Shown: piece by piece, positions 57,114 to 64,000 of the stretch | Numbering within the stretch: position 1 is the stretch's first letter | Layout: each line of letters begins with the position of its first letter | Source: Ga0077555 sp963741565 | GTDB lineage: Bacteria > Pseudomonadota > Alphaproteobacteria > Rhizobiales > Hyphomicrobiaceae | Assembly: GCA_963741565.1 (NCBI GenBank) | Contig: CAVUIK010000019.1 | Span: 124,001 to 188,000 of the forward strand | Direction of reading: 5' to 3' | Length of the DNA stretch: 64,000 nt | Program-made: the position numbers and the translations under genes | The notes under the pieces: model-generated | Databases searched by the model: none | Told to the model about the DNA's origin: nothing | What the model saw: only the letters and a program-made list of their open reading frames with translations

Positions 57114-58082
57114 ATGAGCACCACTTTAATGGGCATCGAAGACAAAGCAGCCATTTACTTTCCAAAGCGTCACCTCCTCACATGCGAGGGGCTGACCGCT
57201 CGAGAGATCAATTCGCTCCTCGATCTGGCGGATCACGCCGCCGATCAGAACCGCCAGGTCAACAAGAAGCGCGACGTCCTCCGAGGGCGAACGCTGATCA
57301 ATCTCTTCTTCGAGGTCTCGACCCGGACCCAGTCGTCGTTCGAGCTTGCCGGCAAGCGGCTGGGCGCCGACGTAATGAATATGAACGTGTCTACCTCGTC
57401 GATCCAGAAGGGCGAGAGCCTGATCGATACGGCGATGACGCTCAATGCGATGCGCCCTGACATGATCGTGGTCCGCCATGCCGCAGCTGGCGCGGTGGAA
57501 CTGCTGTCGCAAAAGGTCGATTGCTCCGTCATCAATGCGGGCGATGGCGCCCACGAGCATCCAACGCAGGCGCTGCTCGATGCATTGACCATTCGGCGCG
57601 CAAAGGGCCGTGTCGGCGGTCTGACGGTGGCGATCTGCGGCGATATCCTGCATAGCCGGGTCGCGCGTTCGAACATCCATGTCCTCAATGCGCTGGGCGC
57701 CCGCGTGCGGCTGGTCGCTCCGTCGACGCTACTGCCACCTGGCATCGACCGGCTTGGCGCCGAGATCTATACCGACATGTGGAAGGGCCTCGAAGGCTGC
57801 GACATTATCATGATGCTGCGCTTGCAGCGTGAGCGCATGCAGGGCAATTACGTGCCATCGACGCGGGAATACTACCACTTCTTCGGACTGGATCATGAGA
57901 AGCTGGAACTCGCCAAGCCCGACGCGCTCATCATGCACCCCGGCCCGATGAATCGTGGCGTCGAGATCGCGTCGCCGATCGCGGATCATTCTCGCAGCGT
58001 CATTCGCGATCAGGTGGAGATGGGCGTCGCGGTCCGAATGGCCGTGCTCGAAGCCCTCGCACGTAACCTGCCAAACCATTGA
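57114..58082 (+). CDS. pyrB: Aspartate carbamoyltransferase catalytic subunit
   Basis: A 322-residue ATCase that joins carbamoyl phosphate and aspartate in pyrimidine synthesis. The carbamoyl phosphate motif is FFEVSTRTQSSFE; further active-site motifs are HPTQALLDA, the LRLQRERM region and HPGPMNRGVEI. A TAGGG is about six bases upstream of ATG 57114. It is followed after 8 bases by a dihydroorotase homologue, as in the ATCase/pseudo-DHOase operons of several bacteria. Confidence 0.95.
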   Translation: MSTTLMGIEDKAAIYFPKRHLLTCEGLTAREINSLLDLADHAADQNRQVNKKRDVLRGRTLINLFFEVSTRTQSSFELAGKRLGADVMNMNVSTSSIQKGESLIDTAMTLNAMRPDMIVVRHAAAGAVELLSQKVDCSVINAGDGAHEHPTQALLDALTIRRAKGRVGGLTVAICGDILHSRVARSNIHVLNALGARVRLVAPSTLLPPGIDRLGAEIYTDMWKGLEGCDIIMMLRLQRERMQGNYVPSTREYYHFFGLDHEKLELAKPDALIMHPGPMNRGVEIASPIADHSRSVIRDQVEMGVAVRMAVLEALARNLPNH

Positions 58083-58090
58083 GGCGGGCC

Positions 58091-59422
58091 ATGAAGAGAC
58101 CAACCAAAGCCCCTGCAGACAATGGCGCGACGGTCTTCATCAATGCGCGCATGATCGATCCTGCGAGTGGGCGGGACGAGCCAGGCGGCCTGTTGGTGCG
58201 CGAGAATATCATCGCCGACCTCGGCGGGCACTTGCGGCGCAATGCGCCGGATGGGGCAACGGTCGTCGATTGCGAAGGGCACGTCTTGTGCCCCGGCCTG
58301 ATCGATATGCAGGTGTATACCGGCGATCCCGGCCAGGAGCATCGCGAGACACTCAAAACGGCGAGTTTTGCCGCGGCTGCCGGCGGCGTCACGACCATCG
58401 TGTGCATGCCCGATACGGAGCCCGTGATCGATCAGGTTGCGCTGGTCGACTATGTGCAGAGGCGGGCCCGCGAGCGGTCCATCGTCAACGTGCTCATCAT
58501 GGGCGCTGTGACGCGCGGCCTCAAGGGCGAGGAGATGGCCGAGATCGGCCTGCTGCAACGGGCCGGCGCCGTCGCCTTCACCAACGGGAAATCATCGATC
58601 GCCAATACGCGCGTGATGCGCAACGCGCTGTTGTACGCCAAGGATTTCGGCGCGCTGATCGTGCACCATACCGAGGATCCCTATCTGTCCTCGGGCGCGG
58701 CGATGAATTCGAGCGAGATCGCGACCCGGCTTGGGCTACCTGGCGTTAACCGCATGGCCGAGGTTATCGTGCTGGAGCGGGATGTGCGGCTCGTGGAAAT
58801 CACCGGCGGGCGCTATCACGCAGCGACCCTGTCGTGCCGCGACAGCCTTGATGTTGTCCGGCAGGCGAAGGCCAAGAAACTGCCAGTTACCTGTGGTGTC
58901 TCGATCAATCACTTGACGCTCAATGAGAACGACATCGGTCCCTATCGTACTTTCTTCAAGCTGCGCCCGCCCCTGCGGTCCGAGGAAGACAGGGCGGCGA
59001 TGGTCCGTGGTCTGGCCAACGGCGAAATCGATGTCATTGTGTCGAGCCATGATCCGCAGGATGCGGATGTGAAGCGGCGGCCGTTTGCCGAGGCCGCCGA
59101 TGGTGCGATCGGCCTCGAGACGCTGCTGCCGGCGGCGCTGCGCCTGTTCCACAACAATGAGATAGGGCTGATGGCGCTGCTCAAGGCCCTGACCATCAAT
59201 CCGGCGAAGTTACTGGGTCTCGCCGCAGGGCGCCTCGAGAAAGGCGCACCGGCTGACTTGACGCTGTTCGACATCAACACGCCATGGGTCGTCGATCGCG
59301 AGCAGCTGAGGGCGCGCTCCAAGAACTCGCCGTTCGACGAGCAGAAGGTGCAAGGCCGGGTCTTGCGCACCATGGTTGCCGGAAAAACCGTGTACCAGTA
59401 CGGTGTCGATCTGCGCGCCTGA
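58091..59422 (+). CDS. Dihydroorotase-like protein lacking the metal-binding HxH (PyrC-prime type)
   Basis: A 443-residue class I dihydroorotase homologue placed directly after pyrB. In active enzymes the first barrel strand carries D-x-H-V-H; here it reads GLIDMQVYTGDPG, so both zinc-binding histidines are replaced. The later motif T-D-H-A-P is SSHDP, also altered. The remaining fold (PDTEPVID, INHLTLNEN, GAPADLTLFD) is intact. By analogy with the ATCase/pseudo-dihydroorotase complexes of Pseudomonas, it probably has a structural role with PyrB, while a separate pyrC gene elsewhere supplies activity. Confidence 0.88.
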   Translation: MKRPTKAPADNGATVFINARMIDPASGRDEPGGLLVRENIIADLGGHLRRNAPDGATVVDCEGHVLCPGLIDMQVYTGDPGQEHRETLKTASFAAAAGGVTTIVCMPDTEPVIDQVALVDYVQRRARERSIVNVLIMGAVTRGLKGEEMAEIGLLQRAGAVAFTNGKSSIANTRVMRNALLYAKDFGALIVHHTEDPYLSSGAAMNSSEIATRLGLPGVNRMAEVIVLERDVRLVEITGGRYHAATLSCRDSLDVVRQAKAKKLPVTCGVSINHLTLNENDIGPYRTFFKLRPPLRSEEDRAAMVRGLANGEIDVIVSSHDPQDADVKRRPFAEAADGAIGLETLLPAALRLFHNNEIGLMALLKALTINPAKLLGLAAGRLEKGAPADLTLFDINTPWVVDREQLRARSKNSPFDEQKVQGRVLRTMVAGKTVYQYGVDLRA

Positions 59423-59482
59423 ACGCCCGCGAGGCGCGTCAAGTGTCCTTGCCGTCATATCTCCGATTCCGCCACCAAACGA

Positions 59483-60172
59483 GTGACGCCGCCCATGGGG
59501 TACATGTTGCCGGTACTTGCCGTCCTCGGGATCGGCTATCTGCTCGGCTCAATTCCGTTCGGCCTCCTGCTGACGCGCGCGGCGGGGCTCGGCGATGTGC
59601 GGAAGATCGGCTCCGGTAGCATCGGCGCGACGAATGTGTTGCGGACCGGGAACAAGGCGCTGGCCGCCGCGACGCTCTTTCTCGACGGTTTCAAAGGGTA
59701 TGTGGCAGTTTTTGCAGCCACTGTCATCGCGACTAAGCTCGTCCCACTGGGCAGCCCGGTGCCGACAGGGCGCCTAGTCAACGATCTCGGCTTCCTGCAC
59801 GCGGCGCCCTGGCTCGGTGGTCTCGGCGCGTTCCTGGGGCACATTTTTCCAGTCTGGCTGAAGTTCAAGGGCGGCAAGGGTGTCGCCACCTACATCGGTG
59901 TGCTGATCGCCGCCTCCTGGCCGGCGGCGGCCGTTTTTTGTGGTGTCTGGCTGCTCACCGCGCTGATCACGAGGTATTCGTCGCTGTCGGCGTTGGTCGC
60001 GACGCTGGCCACGTTTTTCCTCTTCATGGCCAAGGGTGGACCGTTCGTGACTCCGGCAGTGTCGCTCCTGTCCGCGCTGCTGTTCTACAAGCATCACGAG
60101 AATATCCGCCGGCTGGTAGCGGGCCAGGAGCCAAAGATCGGTGCGAAGTCCGAGACATCCAGGCCCGTCTGA
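59483..60172 (+). CDS. plsY: Glycerol-3-phosphate acyltransferase PlsY
   Basis: A PlsY membrane enzyme of about 229 residues that moves acyl groups from acyl-phosphate to glycerol-3-phosphate in phospholipid synthesis. The three family motifs are GYLLGSIPFG, the GSGSIGATNVLR motif and KFKGGKGVATYIG, separated by membrane helices. The start may be the GTG at 59483 or ATG at 59495 or 59504; none has a strong ribosome site. It is followed by dprA, as often in alphaproteobacteria. Confidence 0.93.
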   Translation: MTPPMGYMLPVLAVLGIGYLLGSIPFGLLLTRAAGLGDVRKIGSGSIGATNVLRTGNKALAAATLFLDGFKGYVAVFAATVIATKLVPLGSPVPTGRLVNDLGFLHAAPWLGGLGAFLGHIFPVWLKFKGGKGVATYIGVLIAASWPAAAVFCGVWLLTALITRYSSLSALVATLATFFLFMAKGGPFVTPAVSLLSALLFYKHHENIRRLVAGQEPKIGAKSETSRPV

Positions 60173-60188
60173 GGGTGGGAGCGAGCCG

Positions 60189-61352
60189 GTGCCGGTCCAG
60201 GCGCCGTTGCCGGTGGCTGTGCTCGATCGGCGGCAGCGCGTCGCGTGCCTGCGGCTTATTCGCTCCGAAAATGTCGGACCGGTCACGTTTCGCGAGCTGA
60301 TCAATCATTTCGGAGGCGCCGAAGCTGCCCTCGACGCGTTGCCCGAGATGTCCCGCCGCGGAGGTGGGCGGGCTGTGCGGATTGCCTCGCGGGAAGCGGC
60401 GGAGGACGAACTCGCGGCTGCGGCGAAGATCGGGGCAGAGCCTATCTTCACCATCGAGCCGGGCTATCCGGCGGCCCTCGCGCATATCGCGGTGCCTCCT
60501 CCGATGCTCTACGTGGTCGGGCGGCTCGAGTTGTTGCAGCGGCCCGCGGTGGCGATCGTTGGCGCGCGCAATGGCTCGGCAGCGGGGATCAAGCTGACGC
60601 GGATGTTCGCGGCTCGCTTGGGGGCCGAGGGTTACCTCGTGGTATCGGGATTGGCGCGTGGCATCGATGGCGCAGCGCACGAGGCGGCACTCGCCACTGG
60701 GACTGTTGCCGTGCTCGCGGGCGGACCTGATTTCATCTATCCACCGGAACATGCCGACCTGCACCAGCGGATCGCCGAGCAGGGTTGTCTCGTCAGTGAG
60801 ATGCCGCCAGGCTTCAAACCGCGCGGACAGGATTTCCCGCGCCGGAACCGCATCATTTCTGGCATTGCGCTGGCGGTCCTGGTGGTCGAGGCGGCGAGGC
60901 GATCCGGCAGCCTCATCACCGCGCGGATGGCAGCCGAACAGGGTCGCGAGGTGATGGCGGTTCCCGGCCATCCGCTGGATCCGAGGGCCGAGGGGACCAA
61001 TGGCCTGATCAAGCATGACGGGGCGACGATGGTAACGTCGCCCGAAGACGTCGTCGAAATCCTGGCCCCGATGCGGCCGGTGCCACGCTCGGAATTGTCT
61101 GAAGCCTCGGTCGCGCCGCCGATGCCAAGAGTGCCGCCGTCGCCGGCGCACCGCGCCGATGGGCCGGTCCTCTCCGACATAGAGCGCGTGCTTGGCGTGC
61201 TCAGTGCAGCGCCGGTCGATATCGATGAGATTGTCCGGGCGACGAGCCTGCCCGTTCAGGCGGTTCGGGTCTCGTTGTTGGAGCTGGCGCTCGCCGGTCG
61301 CATCGAGCAACACGGTGGCCAGCTGGTCTCGCTGACCGGGCCGCCGACTTAG
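60189..61352 (+). CDS. dprA: DNA-processing protein DprA
   Basis: A 387-residue DprA that loads RecA onto incoming single-stranded DNA. The Rossmann-like domain shows VAIVGARNGSAAG, SGLARGIDGAAHEAAL, the GPDFIYPPEH segment, FPRRNRIISG and EGTNGLIKHDG; a C-terminal winged-helix domain follows (VLSAAPVDIDEIVRATSL). The GTG at 60189 was chosen because of GGGAG 8 bases upstream. The usual downstream topA is missing; a decayed integrase fragment is found instead. Confidence 0.93.
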   Translation: MPVQAPLPVAVLDRRQRVACLRLIRSENVGPVTFRELINHFGGAEAALDALPEMSRRGGGRAVRIASREAAEDELAAAAKIGAEPIFTIEPGYPAALAHIAVPPPMLYVVGRLELLQRPAVAIVGARNGSAAGIKLTRMFAARLGAEGYLVVSGLARGIDGAAHEAALATGTVAVLAGGPDFIYPPEHADLHQRIAEQGCLVSEMPPGFKPRGQDFPRRNRIISGIALAVLVVEAARRSGSLITARMAAEQGREVMAVPGHPLDPRAEGTNGLIKHDGATMVTSPEDVVEILAPMRPVPRSELSEASVAPPMPRVPPSPAHRADGPVLSDIERVLGVLSAAPVDIDEIVRATSLPVQAVRVSLLELALAGRIEQHGGQLVSLTGPPT

Positions 61353-61451
61353 CTGGTCCAGAGGGACTTGGCGCGGGAGGCATCCGCACATTCTACTGTT
61401 CTGATGCGTTCGGCTGCGGTCCTCCTCATCCATTGATGGTATCGCCGAGAT

Positions 61452-61668
61452 ATGGGTCTTGGGCCCTTTCCCGAAGTCACACGAGTGAAGTTCGAGACGG
61501 CAAGCTGGGTGCGCCAGAGGATCGAGGCAGTGCTGGATTACGCCGCGGCGCAGGGCATGCGCTCCGGACTCGATCCGGCGCGCTGGCGGGGGCATTGAGA
61601 GCCTGCTGCCGAGGCGGTCCCATGTCCGACGGATCGAACATCTTGCTGCGCACATGAATGAGAATTGA
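61452..61668 (+). pseudogene. Remnant of a phage-type tyrosine integrase
   Basis: Three short pieces in different frames together resemble the core-binding region of P4-type integrases. They are EIWVLGPFPKSHE at about 61452, then from 61485 KFETASWVRQRIEAVLDYAA ending RSGLDPARWRGH with a stop at 61596-61598, then ESLLPRRSHVRRIEHLAAH to a stop at 61666. The second shift falls at a GGGGG run. The catalytic domain is absent. It is a fossil of an integrated element in the gap after dprA. Confidence 0.65.
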
Positions 61669-61724
61669 CGCGGTTCGACGATTGGGTGAGGCTCGGCATA
61701 AGATTGCAGAACGGGGAATGATCG

Positions 61725-62960
61725 ATGGCGCAAGTCTTGATGCGGAATTTTCAACTCCTCGATCCGGAGATGGACGATCTCCAGGGTGGGTATGAATTGC
61801 TCATCGAAGGTGACCTGATCAAGGAGATCTCCGCCAAGCCGATCAAGGCACCGAAGGCGGCCGTCATCGATTGCGGCAAGCGCACATTGATGCCGGGACT
61901 TATCGATTCCCATGTGCACGTGACGCTGTCGGAGGTCTATATCCGTCAGCTCGAAAATGTGCCGCTGACCTTGATGACAGCGCGTGCCATCGATCTTATG
62001 CGCGGCATGATCGACCGCGGCTTCACGACGGTGCGCGATACGGGCGGTGCCGACTGGGGTATCAAGACGGCCGTCGAGCAAGGCCTCGTGCCGGGCCCGC
62101 GCCTGTTCATCGCCGGCCGTGCCATCGGCCCAACCGGCGGTCACAGCGACGGCCGCCGGCGCACGGATACGGGCGGCGGCTGCTTCTGCTGCAATGCGCT
62201 GAAGTTCACGATGGAGGTCTCGGACGGCGCCGACAACGTACGCCGCTCCGCGCGGGAGCAGATGCGCCAGGGGGCCGACCAGATCAAGATCATGATGTCG
62301 GGGGGCGTCGCCTCGCCGTATGATCCGCTCGACAGCATTCAATTCTCAATGCCCGAGGTCGCGGCCGCCGTCGAGGAGGCGCACGCCTTCGGCCGCTATG
62401 TCTGCGCCCATGCCTATACGCCTGAGGCCATCACGCGAGCTGCCAACGGTGGCGTCAGGACGATTGAGCACGGAAATCTGATCGATGAAAAGTCGGCGAA
62501 GCTGATGGCATCGAAAGGCATGTTCCTGATTGCCAATCTCGTCACGTACTACGAGATGCGCGCCAAGGCGAAGACGTTCGGCATGAGCGGCGACATGCTC
62601 GAAAAGAACGACCTCGTCATCGACGGCGGCCTCAAGTCGTTGGAAATCTGCAAGCGCGCAGGCGTGCAAGTGGCCTACGGTACGGACCTGTTGGGCCAGC
62701 TTCAGGTCGCGCAATCGGCGGAGTTCTTGCATCGCTCAGAAGTGCAAAAGCCGATCGAGATCATCCGTGCGGCGACGACTATTGGCGCCAAGGTGGTCCG
62801 CCAGGAAGGCAAGCTCGGGTGCATCAAGCCCGGCGCCTTCGCTGATCTCCTCGTCGTCGACGGCAATCCGCTGAAGGATCTGGGACTGTTTCAGGAACAG
62901 GGTCGCCATCTGTTGCTGATTATGAAGGGCGGCAAGCTACATAAGAATCGGTTGAGTTGA
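61725..62960 (+). CDS. Metal-dependent amidohydrolase (imidazolonepropionase/prolidase-like)
   Basis: A 411-residue amidohydrolase-1 family member. Metal ligands are in MPGLIDSHVHV (HxH), the lysine in QIKIMMSGGV that is often carboxylated, YVCAHAY and IEHGN, and the aspartate in VAYGTDLLG. Related enzymes cleave Xaa-Pro or Xaa-Arg dipeptides, organophosphates or N-acyl compounds; the substrate is unknown. It is followed by a C-terminal remnant of a related copy and an ABC permease gene, suggesting uptake of its substrate. Confidence 0.88.
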   Translation: MAQVLMRNFQLLDPEMDDLQGGYELLIEGDLIKEISAKPIKAPKAAVIDCGKRTLMPGLIDSHVHVTLSEVYIRQLENVPLTLMTARAIDLMRGMIDRGFTTVRDTGGADWGIKTAVEQGLVPGPRLFIAGRAIGPTGGHSDGRRRTDTGGGCFCCNALKFTMEVSDGADNVRRSAREQMRQGADQIKIMMSGGVASPYDPLDSIQFSMPEVAAAVEEAHAFGRYVCAHAYTPEAITRAANGGVRTIEHGNLIDEKSAKLMASKGMFLIANLVTYYEMRAKAKTFGMSGDMLEKNDLVIDGGLKSLEICKRAGVQVAYGTDLLGQLQVAQSAEFLHRSEVQKPIEIIRAATTIGAKVVRQEGKLGCIKPGAFADLLVVDGNPLKDLGLFQEQGRHLLLIMKGGKLHKNRLS

Positions 62961-63148
62961 GCGACCACGATCGGTGCCCAAGTTTTGCGTTTGACGGCAA
63001 GATTCGTGTGCTTGCGCCCGGCGCCTTTGCCGATATCATCGTGGCCGACGGCAATCCGTTGAAGTCGTTTGCCGTGCTGTCGGGCCAGGGCGAGCATCTG
63101 ACTGTCATCATGAAGGGCGAACGGTTCCACAAGAACCGGCTCGCCTGA
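62957..63148 (+). pseudogene. C-terminal remnant of a second amidohydrolase copy
   Basis: The 63-codon frame ends with APGAFADIIVADGNPLKSF and VIMKGERFHKNRLA, which matches the last 45 residues of the preceding amidohydrolase (KPGAFADLLVVDGNPLKDL; LIMKGGKLHKNRLS) at about two-thirds identity. The rest of the protein is absent and there is no good start. It is best seen as the leftover of a tandem duplication after an internal deletion. Confidence 0.7.
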
Positions 63149-63172
63149 GCGCCTCGGGAGGGGGCGCCGCAA

Positions 63173-64000
63173 ATGGTCGAGACCGCTCCGACGCCGGCGA
63201 GGCAATTGCCACTGAATGGTTCGCGGTTTCGGATGCGCGCAGCGCGCTACCTGAGCCGGTTGGCATTGTTGGCTCCGGCCTCGATCGCACTCGCCTATAT
63301 ACTAACGCCGCTGGTCTTCGTCACCTGGCTCGCCTTTTTTGCGCAGGAGATTCCCTCGTTTCCGCCCGAGGGCTACTCGCTGAAGTGGTTCGCAGCAATT
63401 CCCGGCAATGACCGTTTCCTGTCGGGTTTCCTTCTCAGCCTCCAGGTTGGGATTGCGGCAACGCTGATCGGCCTGGCAGTTGGCGTGCCAGCAGCGCTCT
63501 GTCTATCACGCTATCGGTTCGGCGGTCGCCAAGTGATCGACAGCCTCCTGCTGTTGCCGCTGGTCGTGCCGGGTATCGTGCTCGGAATGGCCATCTACGT
63601 GTTCCACGTCGAAACCGAGATTCATACGGGCCTGCCGATCCTCGGCTCCCTCGGTGGACTGGTTGCGGGCCATGTCCTGGTCGTCATTCCCTGGACCGTA
63701 CGCCTTGTCACGGCGAGTCTCGCGGGGCTCGATCGCTCGATCGAAGAGGCGGCGCAAAGTCTCGGTGCCAATCGCTGGATCACGTTCCACAGGGTGACGT
63801 TGCCATCGATCCTGCCGGGCGTCGTCGCAGCGGCGCTGTTCGGTTTCGTTTCGTCGTTCGGCAACCTGGAAATGAGCCTGTTTCTCGTCGGACCGGGCCG
63901 CACCACGCTTCCGATCGCCATCCTGCAGTATCTCGAATGGAAGATCGACCCGACCATCGCGGCGGTCTCGGTGCTGCAGATCCTGCTCATCGGGGCAGCC
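63173..64000 (+). CDS. ABC transporter permease, PotC-like (C-terminus outside window)
   Basis: 276 codons of an inner-membrane permease run to the window edge. A GGGAGGGGG ribosome site lies before ATG 63173. The protein has an N-terminal helix (ALLAPASIALAYILTPLVFV), several further helices and the EAA loop EEAAQSLGANRWITFHRVTL that contacts the ATPase. This is the pattern of spermidine/putrescine-type (PotC) permeases. The rest of the transporter should lie downstream. The neighbouring amidohydrolase may process the imported compound. Confidence 0.9.
   Translation, partial: MVETAPTPARQLPLNGSRFRMRAARYLSRLALLAPASIALAYILTPLVFVTWLAFFAQEIPSFPPEGYSLKWFAAIPGNDRFLSGFLLSLQVGIAATLIGLAVGVPAALCLSRYRFGGRQVIDSLLLLPLVVPGIVLGMAIYVFHVETEIHTGLPILGSLGGLVAGHVLVVIPWTVRLVTASLAGLDRSIEEAAQSLGANRWITFHRVTLPSILPGVVAAALFGFVSSFGNLEMSLFLVGPGRTTLPIAILQYLEWKIDPTIAAVSVLQILLIGAA

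Noticed and set aside
60024..62342. 772-codon minus-strand frame opposite dprA and the amidohydrolase
   Set aside because: It covers two well-supported plus-strand genes and the integrase remnant and has arginine/histidine-rich shadow composition.

Overview
The window looks like chromosomal DNA of an alphaproteobacterium, most likely of the Hyphomicrobiales (Rhizobiales). The evidence is high G+C, the tig-clpP-clpX-lon-hupB order, a uvrB with long terminal extensions, a bactofilin, a YcjX/YcjF pair, Hyphomicrobiales-style palindromic repeats, and a short-chain dehydrogenase that reads like BadH of Rhodopseudomonas. The genus cannot be fixed from sequence alone.

Region 1 (1-19.6 kb) is accessory catabolism. 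It opens with a partial mgtC and a cupin. It then carries three TauD/TfdA-type Fe(II)/2-oxoglutarate dioxygenases (two broken by an apparent single-base shift), two crotonase-fold proteins, an acyl-CoA synthetase with a SnoaL-like partner, a beta-carbonic anhydrase, an orphan TauA/SsuA-like binding protein and two tiny secreted proteins. From 10.8 kb a long plus-strand run encodes a FadH-like reductase, a BadH-like dehydrogenase, a sulfite-oxidase-fold molybdenum protein overlapping a complex-II-type iron-sulfur subunit, two small membrane anchors, a cupin, an amidohydrolase and a complex-II-type flavoprotein. This run is the best candidate for an undescribed system: a complex-II-like quinone reductase combined with a molybdenum subunit and substrate-processing enzymes.

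Region 2 (19.6-37.6 kb) holds small exported proteins, a NIPSNAP protein, a tandem pair of 644-residue exported proteins with PPC-like domains, uvrB and uvrC flanking a PsiF-family gene, an overlapping convergent pair of uncharacterised genes, an SDR and several small membrane or exported proteins.

Region 3 (37.6-60.2 kb) is mostly core genome: a Tat-type metallophosphoesterase, ruvB, an AsmA/DUF3971 giant, Bcp peroxiredoxin, a DUF455 ferritin-like protein, bactofilin, a hotdog thioesterase, an orphan fumarase-beta-like protein, YcjX/YcjF, hupB, lon (with a heat-shock-like promoter), clpX, clpP, tig, tRNA-Leu(UAG), pyrB, a dihydroorotase homologue without its metal-binding HxH, and plsY.

Region 4 (60.2-64 kb) has dprA, a decayed integrase fragment, a metal-dependent amidohydrolase followed by the C-terminal remnant of a second copy, and the start of a PotC-like ABC permease cut by the window end.

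Three genes appear to carry one extra base each. That may be sequence error or real decay, and reads would decide it.
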